From assembly GCA_022821645.1 (NCBI GenBank), contig JAJEDE010000015.1, positions 124,001 through 188,000 on the forward strand: DNA of 64,000 bases. Reading direction: 5' to 3'. Shown here one piece after another: positions 20,926 through 29,646 of the stretch. The stretch's first letter is position 1. Each line of letters starts with the position of its first letter. Position numbers and translations under genes: made by a program. The stretch comes from Chloroflexota bacterium (lineage in GTDB: Bacteria > Chloroflexota > UBA11872). A model generated the notes under the pieces. The model worked only from the letters and a program-made list of their open reading frames with translations. It was not told the origin of the DNA and ran no database searches.

Positions 20926-21371
20926 CCCCGCATCTGCGTCACTGACGGGCAGGAAAGGCCGAGAGTCTGAGTCGCAACAGTTGCCTGGAAGTCGCGTCGC
21001 AGGTCGACTGGCTTCGGCAAAGAGGCTGTCAGGAGCGCCGTCCCCATCTGCTCGGCTTCGTCAAGGCTACGAGAGTAGCGTCGCACCCGTGTGGCGCTGG
21101 TGAGTCATCCCAACACGTCGCACCGCTTGGATGCGCGGCACAAATGCGTCCGGTGTAGCTGGTCGTCACAACGTCCACCCGCTGGCGACTGGTCGGTACG
21201 CAGTCGAGCCCATTCGTCCGCGACGGCCAGGAGCACAGGGCTTCTCCGCCGACGGAACGCAGGCGGCGCTCGTTGATCGAAGGCGGGTGTATCGGCGAAC
21301 CGTCTACTCTCGCGAGAGTTCCGTTGGACGTCCTTGGGTCCAAAAACCCTCTCGGCCACGCTTCAGCCGGA
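20926..21371. other. Intergenic region upstream of the membrane protein triplet
   Basis: About 446 bases without a convincing gene. It lies upstream of the three-gene membrane protein operon and downstream of a small minus-strand gene, so it probably holds the operon promoter. Short open frames here have no family features. No tRNA or strong hairpin was recognised. Confidence 0.35.
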
Positions 21372-21647
21372 CTAGCGGCCCTTCCAGTACGGGTTCGGGG
21401 ACCAGTAGCGGCGGTTCTTGATGCCCAGGGCGAAGGTGGCCTCGGTGCTGAACCGGATCGATGACGTTAGCCGCGTCAGCGCGTCCTCACGCGTCGCCGC
21501 GCCCATCGCCCGATAGTCGCGGCCATCGATGACGGCGTTGGCGTTCCAACCCGACATGCCTTCCCAGACGCTGACCTCGACTTCAATGTCGTCAAACTCG
21601 ATGTAGGTGACCTCGCGGTCGTCGCTCGTAGGCGGGTCGGATGACAC
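21372..21647 (-). CDS. Small hypothetical protein
   Basis: A 91-residue protein reading from a GTG at 21647. The open frame continues upstream, but that part is antisense to moeA and looks like a shadow. The chosen part has protein-like composition: a strand-rich start (EVTYIEFDDIEVEVSVWEG), the turn MSGWNANAVIDGRDYRAMG, and a helix ATREDALTRLTSSIRF, as in small soluble domains that tolerate an alpha/beta fold. The C-terminus is aromatic and basic. I do not recognise the family. It stands alone, divergent from moeA. Confidence 0.45.
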   Translation of the reverse strand: MSSDPPTSDDREVTYIEFDDIEVEVSVWEGMSGWNANAVIDGRDYRAMGAATREDALTRLTSSIRFSTEATFALGIKNRRYWSPNPYWKGR

Positions 21648-21761
21648 GGCAGTCCAGACGGTGGCGAAACGGTTCGCGATTATACGGGTGCGCCGGCATG
21701 GACCGGTGACCGCATCGAGCGTGACAATGCAGCCAGGCCGCTTCCCGCCCGCACCCGCCGC

Positions 21762-23000
21762 ATGACCACGGACATCTTCTTCCAGATCGTGACGCCGGAC
21801 GAGGCGATGACTCGCCTGTTTGACCTCCTGCCCACCGACCCTCAAACCGAGCGCGTCGGGCTGCACGACGCCCTGGGCCGCATCATCGCCGCGCCGATCA
21901 TTTCGCCCGAAGACAGCCCGGCGTTTGCCCGCTCGGCCATGGACGGCTACGCCGTCCGCGCCGCCGACACCTACGGGGCATCCGAAGGATTGCCCGCGTT
22001 TCTCACCGTGGACGGCGAGGTGCCAATGGGCGCAGCCGCGGAGCGGCCCCTGCAGCCCGGTACCGCCCAACTCATCCACACCGGCGGCATGCTGCCTCCC
22101 AGGGCCGACGCCGTGGTGATGGTGGAGTACACCCAGCCGGTCGACCAGACCTCCGTCGAGGTTCTGCGCCCGGCGGCTCCCGGCCAGCACGTCATCCAGG
22201 CCGGCGAGGACCTGGCCGCTGGCGACGAACTGCTGCCCGCCGGACACCAACTGCGCGCGCAAGACCTGGGCGCGCTGGCCGCCCTCGGCATCACGGAAAT
22301 CGACGCGGCAGTGCGCCCCGTAGTCGGCGTGCTTTCATCGGGCGACGAAGTCGTGCCCGCGAGCACCCAGCCGGCGCCCGGCCAGGTTCGCGACGTCAAC
22401 GCGATCACGCTATCTGCCCTTGCCCGCCAGGCCGGCGCCGAGGTCCGCGAGTTCGGCGTTGCGCCCGACGTGCGGGCGGAACTGGAACGGCGGACCCGTC
22501 AGGCCCTGAACACCTGCGATCTCGTAGTCATTTCGGCCGGCAGTTCCGTCAGCACGCGCGACATGACCGCCGACGTGATCGGCAGCTTGGGCCAGCCCGG
22601 TCTGCTGGCCCACGGCATCGCCGTCAAGCCCGGTAAGCCCACCATCGTCGCCCTGGTCGATGGCAAGCCCGTGTTTGGCCTGCCCGGCAACCCCGTGTCG
22701 GCAATGGTGGTGTTTGGGCTGGTGGTCGCACCCACGATTCGCCGGCTGCTCGGACTGAAACTCAACGAGGAACCGCCGCAGCGTCCGGCCCGTCTGACCC
22801 GTAGTCTCGCCTCGCAGTCGGGTCGCATTGATTTTGTCCCGGCGGTACTTCAGCGGCGCCACGGCGAATGGTGGGCGGATCCGGTGCTTGGCCCGTCCAA
22901 CCTGATCGCCACCCTTGTGCGCGCCTCGGGTCTCATACGGATTCCGCTGGACGCCGGCGGACTGGCGGAAGGCGCCTGGGTTGATGTCGAAACCTTCTAG
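21762..23000 (+). CDS. moeA: Molybdopterin molybdenumtransferase MoeA
   Basis: MoeA inserts molybdate into adenylylated molybdopterin, the last step of molybdenum cofactor synthesis. The 412-residue product has the standard layout: N-terminal domain with SAMDGYAVRAAD (about residues 64-75), a central domain with IHTGGMLPPRADAVVMVEY (about 105-123), GEDLAAGDELLPAG, then the MoCF-binding domain with LSSGDEVV (about 192-199), DVNAI, SAGSSVSTRD (about 258-267) and GLPGNPVSAMV (about 306-316). All motifs appear intact. The ATG at 21762 has no strong ribosome binding site. The stop overlaps the start of a second moeA-type gene by 17 bases. Confidence 0.93.
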   Translation: MTTDIFFQIVTPDEAMTRLFDLLPTDPQTERVGLHDALGRIIAAPIISPEDSPAFARSAMDGYAVRAADTYGASEGLPAFLTVDGEVPMGAAAERPLQPGTAQLIHTGGMLPPRADAVVMVEYTQPVDQTSVEVLRPAAPGQHVIQAGEDLAAGDELLPAGHQLRAQDLGALAALGITEIDAAVRPVVGVLSSGDEVVPASTQPAPGQVRDVNAITLSALARQAGAEVREFGVAPDVRAELERRTRQALNTCDLVVISAGSSVSTRDMTADVIGSLGQPGLLAHGIAVKPGKPTIVALVDGKPVFGLPGNPVSAMVVFGLVVAPTIRRLLGLKLNEEPPQRPARLTRSLASQSGRIDFVPAVLQRRHGEWWADPVLGPSNLIATLVRASGLIRIPLDAGGLAEGAWVDVETF

Positions 23001-24939
23001 CTTCGACCAGCGCGCCGTCTACCTTTACGACGTGCCCCTGGCCACGGCACGCGAACGAATGGCGCAGGCCTTGGCCGAACTCCCCGACTGGCCGCCCCGC
23101 AGAACGCTCCGCCTGCCCCTGGACCAGGCCCTCGGCCACGTCACCGCCGCGCCCGTCTGGGCCGCCCTCTCCAGCCCGCACTTTCCCGCCGCCGCCATGG
23201 ACGGCGTGGCGGTGTCTGCGGACAGCACCGTAGGCGCAGCCGAGACCTCGCCGCGGCGACTCCAGCTGGACGCCGAAGCCGTCTGGATCGACACCGGCGA
23301 CGTTATGCCGCCCAACACCGACGCCGTGATCATGATCGAGGACATCCACGACCGCGGCGACGGCTCGATCGAAATCACGGCAGCCGCCGCCCCCTGGCAG
23401 CACGTCCGGCCGATGGGCGAGGACATCGTGGCCTCGGAGTTGGTACTCCCCCAGGGCCGCCGCCTGGAACCCCGCGACCTCGGCGCCCTGGCCGCCGCCG
23501 GGCACGCTGAGGTAGAGGTTGTCGCGCCGCCCCGCGTGGCCGTGATTCCCACCGGCAGCGAACTCATTCCCGTCGGCCGGAACCCTCGGCCCGGCGAACT
23601 GATCGAGTTCAACGGCCTCATGCTCGGCGCCCTGGCCGAAACCTGGGGCGCCACGGCGCAGCGCGGCGACATCGTCGCCGATGAATTCCACGCCATCCGC
23701 GCCGCCACCGAGGCCGCGCTCAAATCCGCCGACATCGTCGTCATCAACGCCGGCTCGTCCGCCGGCCGTGAGGACTACAGTGCCCGCGTCGTCGCCGATC
23801 TGGGCCGAGTCTTCGTCCACGGCGTCGCCGTTCGACCCGGGCATCCCGTCGTCCTCGGCGTGGCCCGCGGCAAGCCCGTCCTTGGCATCCCCGGCTACCC
23901 GGTCTCCGCCGCCCTCACCTTCGAGCTCTTCGTCCGTCCTCTGATCGAGGAGTGCCTGGGCCGCCCGTCCCCGCAGCGCCGCACCGTCAAGGCCGTCACC
24001 CCCCGCCAGCTCGTCTCCCACGCCGGCGACGACGAATTCATCCGCGTGCGCGTCGGACGCGTCGGCGAACGCATCGTCGCCGCCCCACTGGAACGGGCCG
24101 CCGGCGTCATCATGTCGCTGGTCCGGGCCGATGGCCTGGTCACGGTCCCCCGCTTCTCCGAAGGCATCGCGGCCGGCTCCGATGTGGAGGTCGAGCTGCT
24201 GGGCGAAGCCGAAGGCATCGAGCACACCGCCGTCGCCATCGGCAGCCACGACCCCGCCCTCGACCTGCTGGCCAGCGAGCTCTCCCGCCGCTCGCCGCCC
24301 ATGCGGCTGGCCTCCACCAACGCGGGCAGCTACGGCGGGCTGGTCGCCCTGCGCCGCGGCGAGGCCCACTTGGCCGGCTGCCACCTGCTGGACCCGGCCA
24401 CTGGCGTCTACAACGAGACCGATGTGCGGCGCGTGCTACCCGGCCGCGCCGTCACCCTGGTCCACTTCGCCCAACGGGAACAGGGCTTGATTGTTCCAAG
24501 CGGAAACCCCAGGAACCTCCGAACGCTGCGCGATCTGGCTCTCCCCGGCATCCGCTTCGTCAACCGCCAGCGCGGCGCCGGCACCCGCATGCTGCTTGAC
24601 CACCTGCTGGACACCGAGGGCATCGACCGCGCCGCAATCGAGGGCTACGACCGCGAGCAATACACCCACCTGGCCGTGTCCGCTGACGTGGACAGCGGCA
24701 TGGCCGACGCTGCCCTGGGCATCCGCGCCGCCGCCCGCGCCCTTGGCACCGACTTCATCCCCGTGGGAATGGAGCAATACGACCTCGTCATGCCCAACGA
24801 GCACCTGGCACACCCGCCCGTCGCCGCCTTGCTCGACATCCTCCGCGATCCAACCTTCGCCGAAGCCGTACGAGCCATGGGCGGCTACGACACCTCACGC
24901 ATGGGCGAAGTCATGGCCGACTTCGGCGAAGATCGCTAG
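22984..24939 (+). CDS. MoeA-like protein fused to a periplasmic-binding-protein-like domain
   Basis: The 651-residue product begins with a full MoeA module: AAMDGVAVSAD (about residues 71-81), WIDTGDVMPPNTDAVIMIED (about 103-122), PTGSELIP (about 190), NAGSSAGRED (about 255) and GIPGYPVSAAL (about 300). From about residue 420 it carries a type 2 periplasmic-binding-protein-like domain of the kind fused to MoeA or ModE-like proteins, with STNAGSYGG (about 439), GCHLLDP and NRQRGAGTRMLLD (about 525-537). Such fusions are known in archaea and some bacteria, where the extra domain may sense molybdate or tungstate. ATG at 22984 overlaps moeA. Two MoeA copies may serve different metals; that is inference. 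Confidence 0.85.
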   Translation: MSKPSSFDQRAVYLYDVPLATARERMAQALAELPDWPPRRTLRLPLDQALGHVTAAPVWAALSSPHFPAAAMDGVAVSADSTVGAAETSPRRLQLDAEAVWIDTGDVMPPNTDAVIMIEDIHDRGDGSIEITAAAAPWQHVRPMGEDIVASELVLPQGRRLEPRDLGALAAAGHAEVEVVAPPRVAVIPTGSELIPVGRNPRPGELIEFNGLMLGALAETWGATAQRGDIVADEFHAIRAATEAALKSADIVVINAGSSAGREDYSARVVADLGRVFVHGVAVRPGHPVVLGVARGKPVLGIPGYPVSAALTFELFVRPLIEECLGRPSPQRRTVKAVTPRQLVSHAGDDEFIRVRVGRVGERIVAAPLERAAGVIMSLVRADGLVTVPRFSEGIAAGSDVEVELLGEAEGIEHTAVAIGSHDPALDLLASELSRRSPPMRLASTNAGSYGGLVALRRGEAHLAGCHLLDPATGVYNETDVRRVLPGRAVTLVHFAQREQGLIVPSGNPRNLRTLRDLALPGIRFVNRQRGAGTRMLLDHLLDTEGIDRAAIEGYDREQYTHLAVSADVDSGMADAALGIRAAARALGTDFIPVGMEQYDLVMPNEHLAHPPVAALLDILRDPTFAEAVRAMGGYDTSRMGEVMADFGEDR

Positions 24940-24945
24940 CGCCCG

Positions 24946-25389
24946 ATGGCCCTGCCAGATCCCCAGGTCGCACACCCCGCCGAGCTACCCTCGGCCGCCA
25001 CCGAACGCGCCGCCAGCCGTCGAGGTCTGGGCCTGCTGACGGTCACGGCAACCGTCGCCGCCCTGGTCTTCAGCATCATGCTGGCGGGCACGCGAGCGCT
25101 GCCCGAGTCGGCCCCGACTTCCACGACGACGCTCGGCATGTCGCCCGCTACCGAAGCGGAGGGAAGTGTCGCCGTGAACACGCTCTCGGTGGACGACCTG
25201 GCCGCCTGGCTACCGGGAATCGGCCCCGTCTACGCCGCCCGGATCGTGCATACCCGCACGTTCTTCGGCCCGCTACGAACCGCCGACGACCTCCGAGCGC
25301 TCGGCATTCCCGACGCCACCATCGAGCGTGTCCTGCCGCTGATTAGCTTCCGAGTTCAGGGTCGTCCGGGGCTCGGGTCCAACGCATGA
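24946..25389 (+). CDS. ComEA-like helix-hairpin-helix protein
   Basis: This 147-residue protein has one N-terminal hydrophobic helix (about residues 29-51) and a C-terminal helix-hairpin-helix domain: VNTLSVDDLAAWLPGIGPVY (about 76-95), then RTADDLRALGIPDATIERVL. That is the layout of ComEA, the membrane-anchored DNA receptor of natural transformation, although the classic sequence NINTA is VNTLS here. Placement just upstream of comEC supports the call. The ATG lies 6 bases after the preceding stop. The last 47 bases overlap the end of a convergent membrane protein gene. Confidence 0.75.
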   Translation: MALPDPQVAHPAELPSAATERAASRRGLGLLTVTATVAALVFSIMLAGTRALPESAPTSTTTLGMSPATEAEGSVAVNTLSVDDLAAWLPGIGPVYAARIVHTRTFFGPLRTADDLRALGIPDATIERVLPLISFRVQGRPGLGSNA

Positions 25390-25699
25390 CGAGCAGCGCC
25401 ACCACCAGCACCACCACCTCGGTCACGACGGGCAGCACCGGACCAACCTCACGGGCCCATGCGATCACGCTGATCGTGATGGCGACGAAGAAGAGCCAGA
25501 ACACCCGGCGCAGGTTGCGTCGCAATGTCGGCGTCAGTCGCCGCCCGCGAAGCGCCAGCAACGCCATCGTGCCAACCAGAACACCTTCCACGATGATCGG
25601 CGCCGGTCCCGACTGCAGCGACCACACGAAGACGATCAGCGTGATGAAGAAGATTGAGAACATCGCGGCGAACAGTGCGCGTATCTGGCGGCGATCCAT
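25343..25699 (-). CDS. Small four-helix membrane protein
   Basis: The 118-residue product is mostly hydrophobic with about four membrane helices: one at residues 9-27, one at 34-50, one near 64-82 and one near 87-105, joined by short basic loops (RGRRLTPTLRRNLRR). The ATG at 25699 begins MDRRQIRALFAAMF. It is encoded opposite to the competence genes, overlapping the end of the ComEA-like gene by 47 bases. The hydrophobic pattern is clear enough to believe the frame, but the family is not recognised. It could take part in envelope function; no specific role can be read. Confidence 0.6.
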   Translation of the reverse strand: MDRRQIRALFAAMFSIFFITLIVFVWSLQSGPAPIIVEGVLVGTMALLALRGRRLTPTLRRNLRRVFWLFFVAITISVIAWAREVGPVLPVVTEVVVLVVALLVMRWTRAPDDPELGS

Positions 25700-25798
25700 A
25701 GGTTTTTTCGGCGCAGAGGCTGGCGTGGAGAATCATACGGGGCGGGGCTGGGGCCAGGCGCCCTGATCGCCGGCGCCAGCGGCGCATTTCTCGCTGGC

Positions 25799-27964
25799 GT
25801 GACCGCAACCGCCTGGTGGGGCGCGACCCCGGGCTGGCTGACCGCAGTCCTGGCGGTGGCGATTCTTGCGGCGAGCGCGGCTCGCCCGAAACGCCTGGCC
25901 GTCCTGCTCATCCCGGCCGCCCTCGCCCTGGGCCTGGCCCGCGCCGCTCACCACCAGCAGGCGCAGGCGCCCCTGGTTAGTGCGCCGGACGGCGTCGAAC
26001 TCCGCCTCGAAGGCGTAGTCGTCGACGAACATCCCGGCGCCCGCCGAACGCTCCAGGTCCAGCGCGCCTCACATCCTGACGCGGAAGCCGTGTCGGCGGC
26101 CGGCCGCGTGGAATTCTTCGCCCCCGGCGGCGCGGCCCCGGCGGGTGCCCACGTCGCCGTAACCGGCGCGTTCGAACCCTCCGAGCCACGCGGCTCGCCG
26201 CAGCTTCGAAGCACAGACGAGACCTTCGCCGGACGCATCGACACCCAACTCGTCCGCATCCTCTCGCCGCCGCCCGATGCCAACCCACCCTGGCTCACCC
26301 GCCTGCGCGATCACATCGACCGCAGCGTGCGCGGCGTTCTTCCCGAACCCCACGGCGCCCTGCTATCCGCCATCCTGGTCGGCAAGCGCTCCAGCCTGCC
26401 CGACGACCTGCGCGCCGACTTCCTGGCCTCCGGCTTGATCCACGTCGTCGCGATCTCCGGCTTCAACATCACGCTCGTCGCCCTGGCCGTCCGCCGTCTG
26501 GCCGGCTGGCTCATCGGCCGCTACAGCGTCCTGCTGGCCATGCTCGCCCTGCCCCTTTATGCCGCCCTGGCCGGCGGCGAACCCAGCGTCGTGCGCGCCA
26601 CCCTGATGGGCGAACTGATCCTGCTGGCCTGGCTGCTCGGCCGCGACACCGACGCCCTGGTCGCTCTGGCCGTGGCGGCGCTCGCCATCGTTCTCGTCGA
26701 CCCGTCGGCCCTGGCCGACGTCGGCTTTCAGCTCTCCTTCGCCGGCACGCTCGGCCTTGTCGTCATCGCGCCGGGTGTGTCGGAGTGGCTCACAGCCCGT
26801 GCCCGCCTGCCGCGGCTTGCCGCCGAACCGCTGGCGGTCACCGCCACCGCCAGCCTGATGGTCACGCCGATCATCGCCCACACCTTCGAACGCCTGCAGC
26901 TGGCAGCCATCCCGGCCAACCTGCTGGCCCTGGCCGCGCCGGTCTGGATCATGCTCACCGGCGCGCCCGTCGCCATCTGGGCGGCCGCCGGCTGGCCGTT
27001 CGGCGAGGTGCTCGCCTGGGCCGCCTGGGTTCCGCTGGAATACCTGGTCCAGGCCGCCCGCCTGGCCGCCGAATTGCCCGGCGCCTCAATCCCAATCCCC
27101 GGCTTCAGCCTGGGACACGCCGCGGCCGTCTACGCGGCCATCACTGTGCTGGTCGTGCTCGGCGGACGCCAGCCCTGGCGAATCCCACAGGTCCGGACTC
27201 GGCGCATCAGATCCCTCGCCCTTGGGCTGGGCCTCGCCGCGTTCGCGCTGCCGCCCCTCCTGGCCCTGGTCGTCGCGCCGCGTCTGTTCCACGACCTGGC
27301 AACCCGGCTCACCGTTGACTTCGCCGGCGCCGCACCCACCGTCTACGCCCGCCACGTCGACTCCAGCGTCGTGGTCGCCGGTGACCGCCTGCGGCCGCAT
27401 GTGCTCGACGCCGCATTGCCCGCCTGGGACCCGACCGTCGACCTGCTGGCCATGCCGCGCGGCGACGGCCGAGCCAGCGCAACGGCCCTGGGCTTGCTGT
27501 CCGAGCGTCCGGTAGCGCTCGCGGCGGCGCCGAAGCTGCACGGCCTGGGGCCGGCCCTCGTCTCGCAGGACGGCTCCCGCCGCGCACGGGTCGACGCAAG
27601 CGGCAATGCGTCCAGCGGCGGCCTGACGGTCGAACTGCTGCACGACGAATCCGGTGCCTGGACGAGACTCTCCACCACAAACCTCACGACCCTGGTAGCC
27701 CCATCGGGTGCCGCTCGCCCACCCCCGGGCGAATCAGCAGACGTACTTGTCCTCACGCGGCGCACCACCCTCCGACCCGCCGACGTCAGTTCTCTTGGCG
27801 TAGCCGGAATCCGCCTGCTGATGGTCCCCCATCCCACTCGCGCCCGGACCGCGGCCGTCGCCCTCAGCCCCGAAGGAGACCCAGGCATTCGCGAGGTCGT
27901 CTCCGGCGCCGTCGTGCTCATCCGAGCGGACTCCGGCGAAATCGAGGTCCGCCAACCGAGTTGA
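25799..27964 (+). CDS. comEC: ComEC/Rec2-family competence protein
   Basis: ComEC forms the inner-membrane channel for DNA uptake. The 721-residue product has two N-terminal helices, an OB-like soluble region (about 60-170), and the Competence core with LVGKRSSLPDDLRADFLASGLIHV then AISGFNITLV (about 195-230), a hallmark of the family, followed by about eight more helices. The C-terminal domain (about 495-721) has the position of the metallo-beta-lactamase domain but its metal motif is missing: where HxDxDH is expected I read LLAMPRGDGRAS. The GTG at 25799 is uncertain; the frame is open and ComEC-like for about 20 codons upstream (to about 25739). Confidence 0.88.
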   Translation: MTATAWWGATPGWLTAVLAVAILAASAARPKRLAVLLIPAALALGLARAAHHQQAQAPLVSAPDGVELRLEGVVVDEHPGARRTLQVQRASHPDAEAVSAAGRVEFFAPGGAAPAGAHVAVTGAFEPSEPRGSPQLRSTDETFAGRIDTQLVRILSPPPDANPPWLTRLRDHIDRSVRGVLPEPHGALLSAILVGKRSSLPDDLRADFLASGLIHVVAISGFNITLVALAVRRLAGWLIGRYSVLLAMLALPLYAALAGGEPSVVRATLMGELILLAWLLGRDTDALVALAVAALAIVLVDPSALADVGFQLSFAGTLGLVVIAPGVSEWLTARARLPRLAAEPLAVTATASLMVTPIIAHTFERLQLAAIPANLLALAAPVWIMLTGAPVAIWAAAGWPFGEVLAWAAWVPLEYLVQAARLAAELPGASIPIPGFSLGHAAAVYAAITVLVVLGGRQPWRIPQVRTRRIRSLALGLGLAAFALPPLLALVVAPRLFHDLATRLTVDFAGAAPTVYARHVDSSVVVAGDRLRPHVLDAALPAWDPTVDLLAMPRGDGRASATALGLLSERPVALAAAPKLHGLGPALVSQDGSRRARVDASGNASSGGLTVELLHDESGAWTRLSTTNLTTLVAPSGAARPPPGESADVLVLTRRTTLRPADVSSLGVAGIRLLMVPHPTRARTAAVALSPEGDPGIREVVSGAVVLIRADSGEIEVRQPS

Positions 27965-28017
27965 AACCTCTCGCGGGGTACGATCCTTCGCGGTTCGGCC
28001 ACGATTGGGGCATATCA

Positions 28018-28815
28018 GTGCATACAGCGGTTGTCGGCGGCGGGGCCATGGGTGCGGCCATCCTGCGCGGCCTGATCGCCCGCGGCGGGCTCGAGCCGGC
28101 TGACCTGACGGTGGCGGAAGTCGTCGCTGAACGGCGCGCCGCGCTCGCCGAGGACTACGGCATCGGCGTTACCGCCGAAGCGGACGACGCCGTCTCGGGC
28201 GCGGGCCTCGTCATCCTGGCCGTCAAACCCCAGAACTTCCAGGATCTCGCCCCCACGCTCCGCCCGGCCCTGGACGACTCCGCGTTCGTCATCTCCATCA
28301 TGGCCGGCGTCACGCTCGAGACACTGCGCACCGGCCTGGGGACCGACCGCGTGGTCCGCGTCATGCCCAACATCGCGGCCCAGGTCGGTCGCGGAGCCTC
28401 GGTCTGGACCGCCGACCGCGGCGTCACCTCGGCCGACCGCAACCGCACGCGTGCAGTGCTCGGCGCGCTGGGCATGGAAGTTGAAATCGAGGACGAGTCG
28501 CTGATCGACGTCGCCACCGCCGTCCACGGCAGCGGTCCCGCCTACGTTTACCTCCTCGCCGAAGCCTGGATTGACGCCGCCGCTGCCCAGGGCCTCGACC
28601 GCGACATGGCCACGGAACTGGTTCGCGAGACCATCGCCGGCTCGGCGGCGCTCTGGCAGGCCACCCGCAGCCATCCGGCCGCCCTGCGCGAAGCCGTCAC
28701 CTCGCCCGGCGGAACCACGGCCGCCGCCCTCGAGGCCCTGGACAACTTCGACTTCCCGGCCGCCATGCGCGCCGCCATCGACGCGGCGACCCGAAGGGCG
28801 AAAGAACTGGCCTAG
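28018..28815 (+). CDS. proC: Pyrroline-5-carboxylate reductase
   Basis: ProC reduces 1-pyrroline-5-carboxylate to proline with NAD(P)H. The 265-residue protein starts with the Rossmann motif HTAVVGGGAMGAAIL when the GTG at 28018 is used; GGGG lies 7 bases upstream of it. An upstream TTG at 27961 would add 19 unlike residues. Family motifs follow: VILAVKPQ (about residues 64-71), VRVMPNIAAQVGRGAS (about 115-130), and the C-terminal HGSGPAYVYLLAEAWIDAA (about 166-184) and SPGGTTAAAL. Complete and typical. It follows comEC after 53 bases on the same strand. Confidence 0.93.
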   Translation: MHTAVVGGGAMGAAILRGLIARGGLEPADLTVAEVVAERRAALAEDYGIGVTAEADDAVSGAGLVILAVKPQNFQDLAPTLRPALDDSAFVISIMAGVTLETLRTGLGTDRVVRVMPNIAAQVGRGASVWTADRGVTSADRNRTRAVLGALGMEVEIEDESLIDVATAVHGSGPAYVYLLAEAWIDAAAAQGLDRDMATELVRETIAGSAALWQATRSHPAALREAVTSPGGTTAAALEALDNFDFPAAMRAAIDAATRRAKELA

Positions 28816-28873
28816 ACGCGACGGCGCCTGCCTCTGCTAGCGTGCGCTCGAACTCAACCGGAGACCCAGCCCC

Positions 28874-29560
28874 ATGGCCGCCACGCTCACCGACGCCCAA
28901 CTCGACGAACTCAGAACCTTCGACTCCGCCACCATCGCCAACGCCATTGAGCCCTTCAAGGTTCGCGACCAAACGCTCGGCTACGTCGGCTCCAACGTGC
29001 GCGCGCTGTTTCCCGGCAAGGAAGAACCGATGGTCGGCTACGCCGTCACCGCCAAGGGCGACAGCACCACCTACGCCCGTCGACGCGACCCCGCCCTGCA
29101 ATTCGGGCTCTGGGAAGCCATGGACGCATCCCCCAGGCCGTCCGTCGTGGTCATCCAGGACTCCGGCAACAACCCGTCCAAGTCCTGCCACTGCGGCGAC
29201 GTGATGGGCACGCTGATCCGGGCCCTGGGCGGAATCGGCCTGGTGACCGACGGCGGCGTTCGCGACCTGCCCGAAGTTGAAGCGCTTGGTCTTCACTACT
29301 TCGCGCGCGGACCTGTGGTGGCCCACGGCACGGCCGTCATCTACGACGCCGGCGAACCCGTGGTAATCGACGGTGTGCCCATTAAGACCGGCGACCTGCT
29401 GCATGGCGACGTGAACGGACTGGTCACGATCCCTGCGGAAATCGCCGGGGAGGTGGCCGACGCCGCCCGCGAGGTCATCGCCGACGAAACCCGGCGCAAG
29501 GCCTACGCCGACTCGCCGGAGTTCACGATCCAGGGCTACCGCAAGCTGCTCGGCTTGTAG
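28874..29560 (+). CDS. RraA-family / HMG aldolase-like protein
   Basis: The 228-residue product belongs to the RraA-like family, which includes class II 4-hydroxy-4-methyl-2-oxoglutarate aldolases and oxaloacetate decarboxylases. The signature GGIGLVTDGGVRD (about residues 116-128) carries the conserved Asp and Arg that bind metal and substrate, and GDVMGTLIRAL lies just before it. True regulators of RNase E (RraA sensu stricto) are shorter; at this length and with the intact Asp/Arg an enzyme role in carboxylate breakdown is more likely. ATG at 28874. It follows proC after about 60 bases. Confidence 0.85.
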   Translation: MAATLTDAQLDELRTFDSATIANAIEPFKVRDQTLGYVGSNVRALFPGKEEPMVGYAVTAKGDSTTYARRRDPALQFGLWEAMDASPRPSVVVIQDSGNNPSKSCHCGDVMGTLIRALGGIGLVTDGGVRDLPEVEALGLHYFARGPVVAHGTAVIYDAGEPVVIDGVPIKTGDLLHGDVNGLVTIPAEIAGEVADAAREVIADETRRKAYADSPEFTIQGYRKLLGL

Positions 29561-29646
29561 CGCCGCGGCACCTCAGCCGTGGCGCCCGCTGACAGCCGCA
29601 AGGCACGGGCGCTGGCCGAGGCGTGGGCTCCGGCCGGCTGTTAGTC

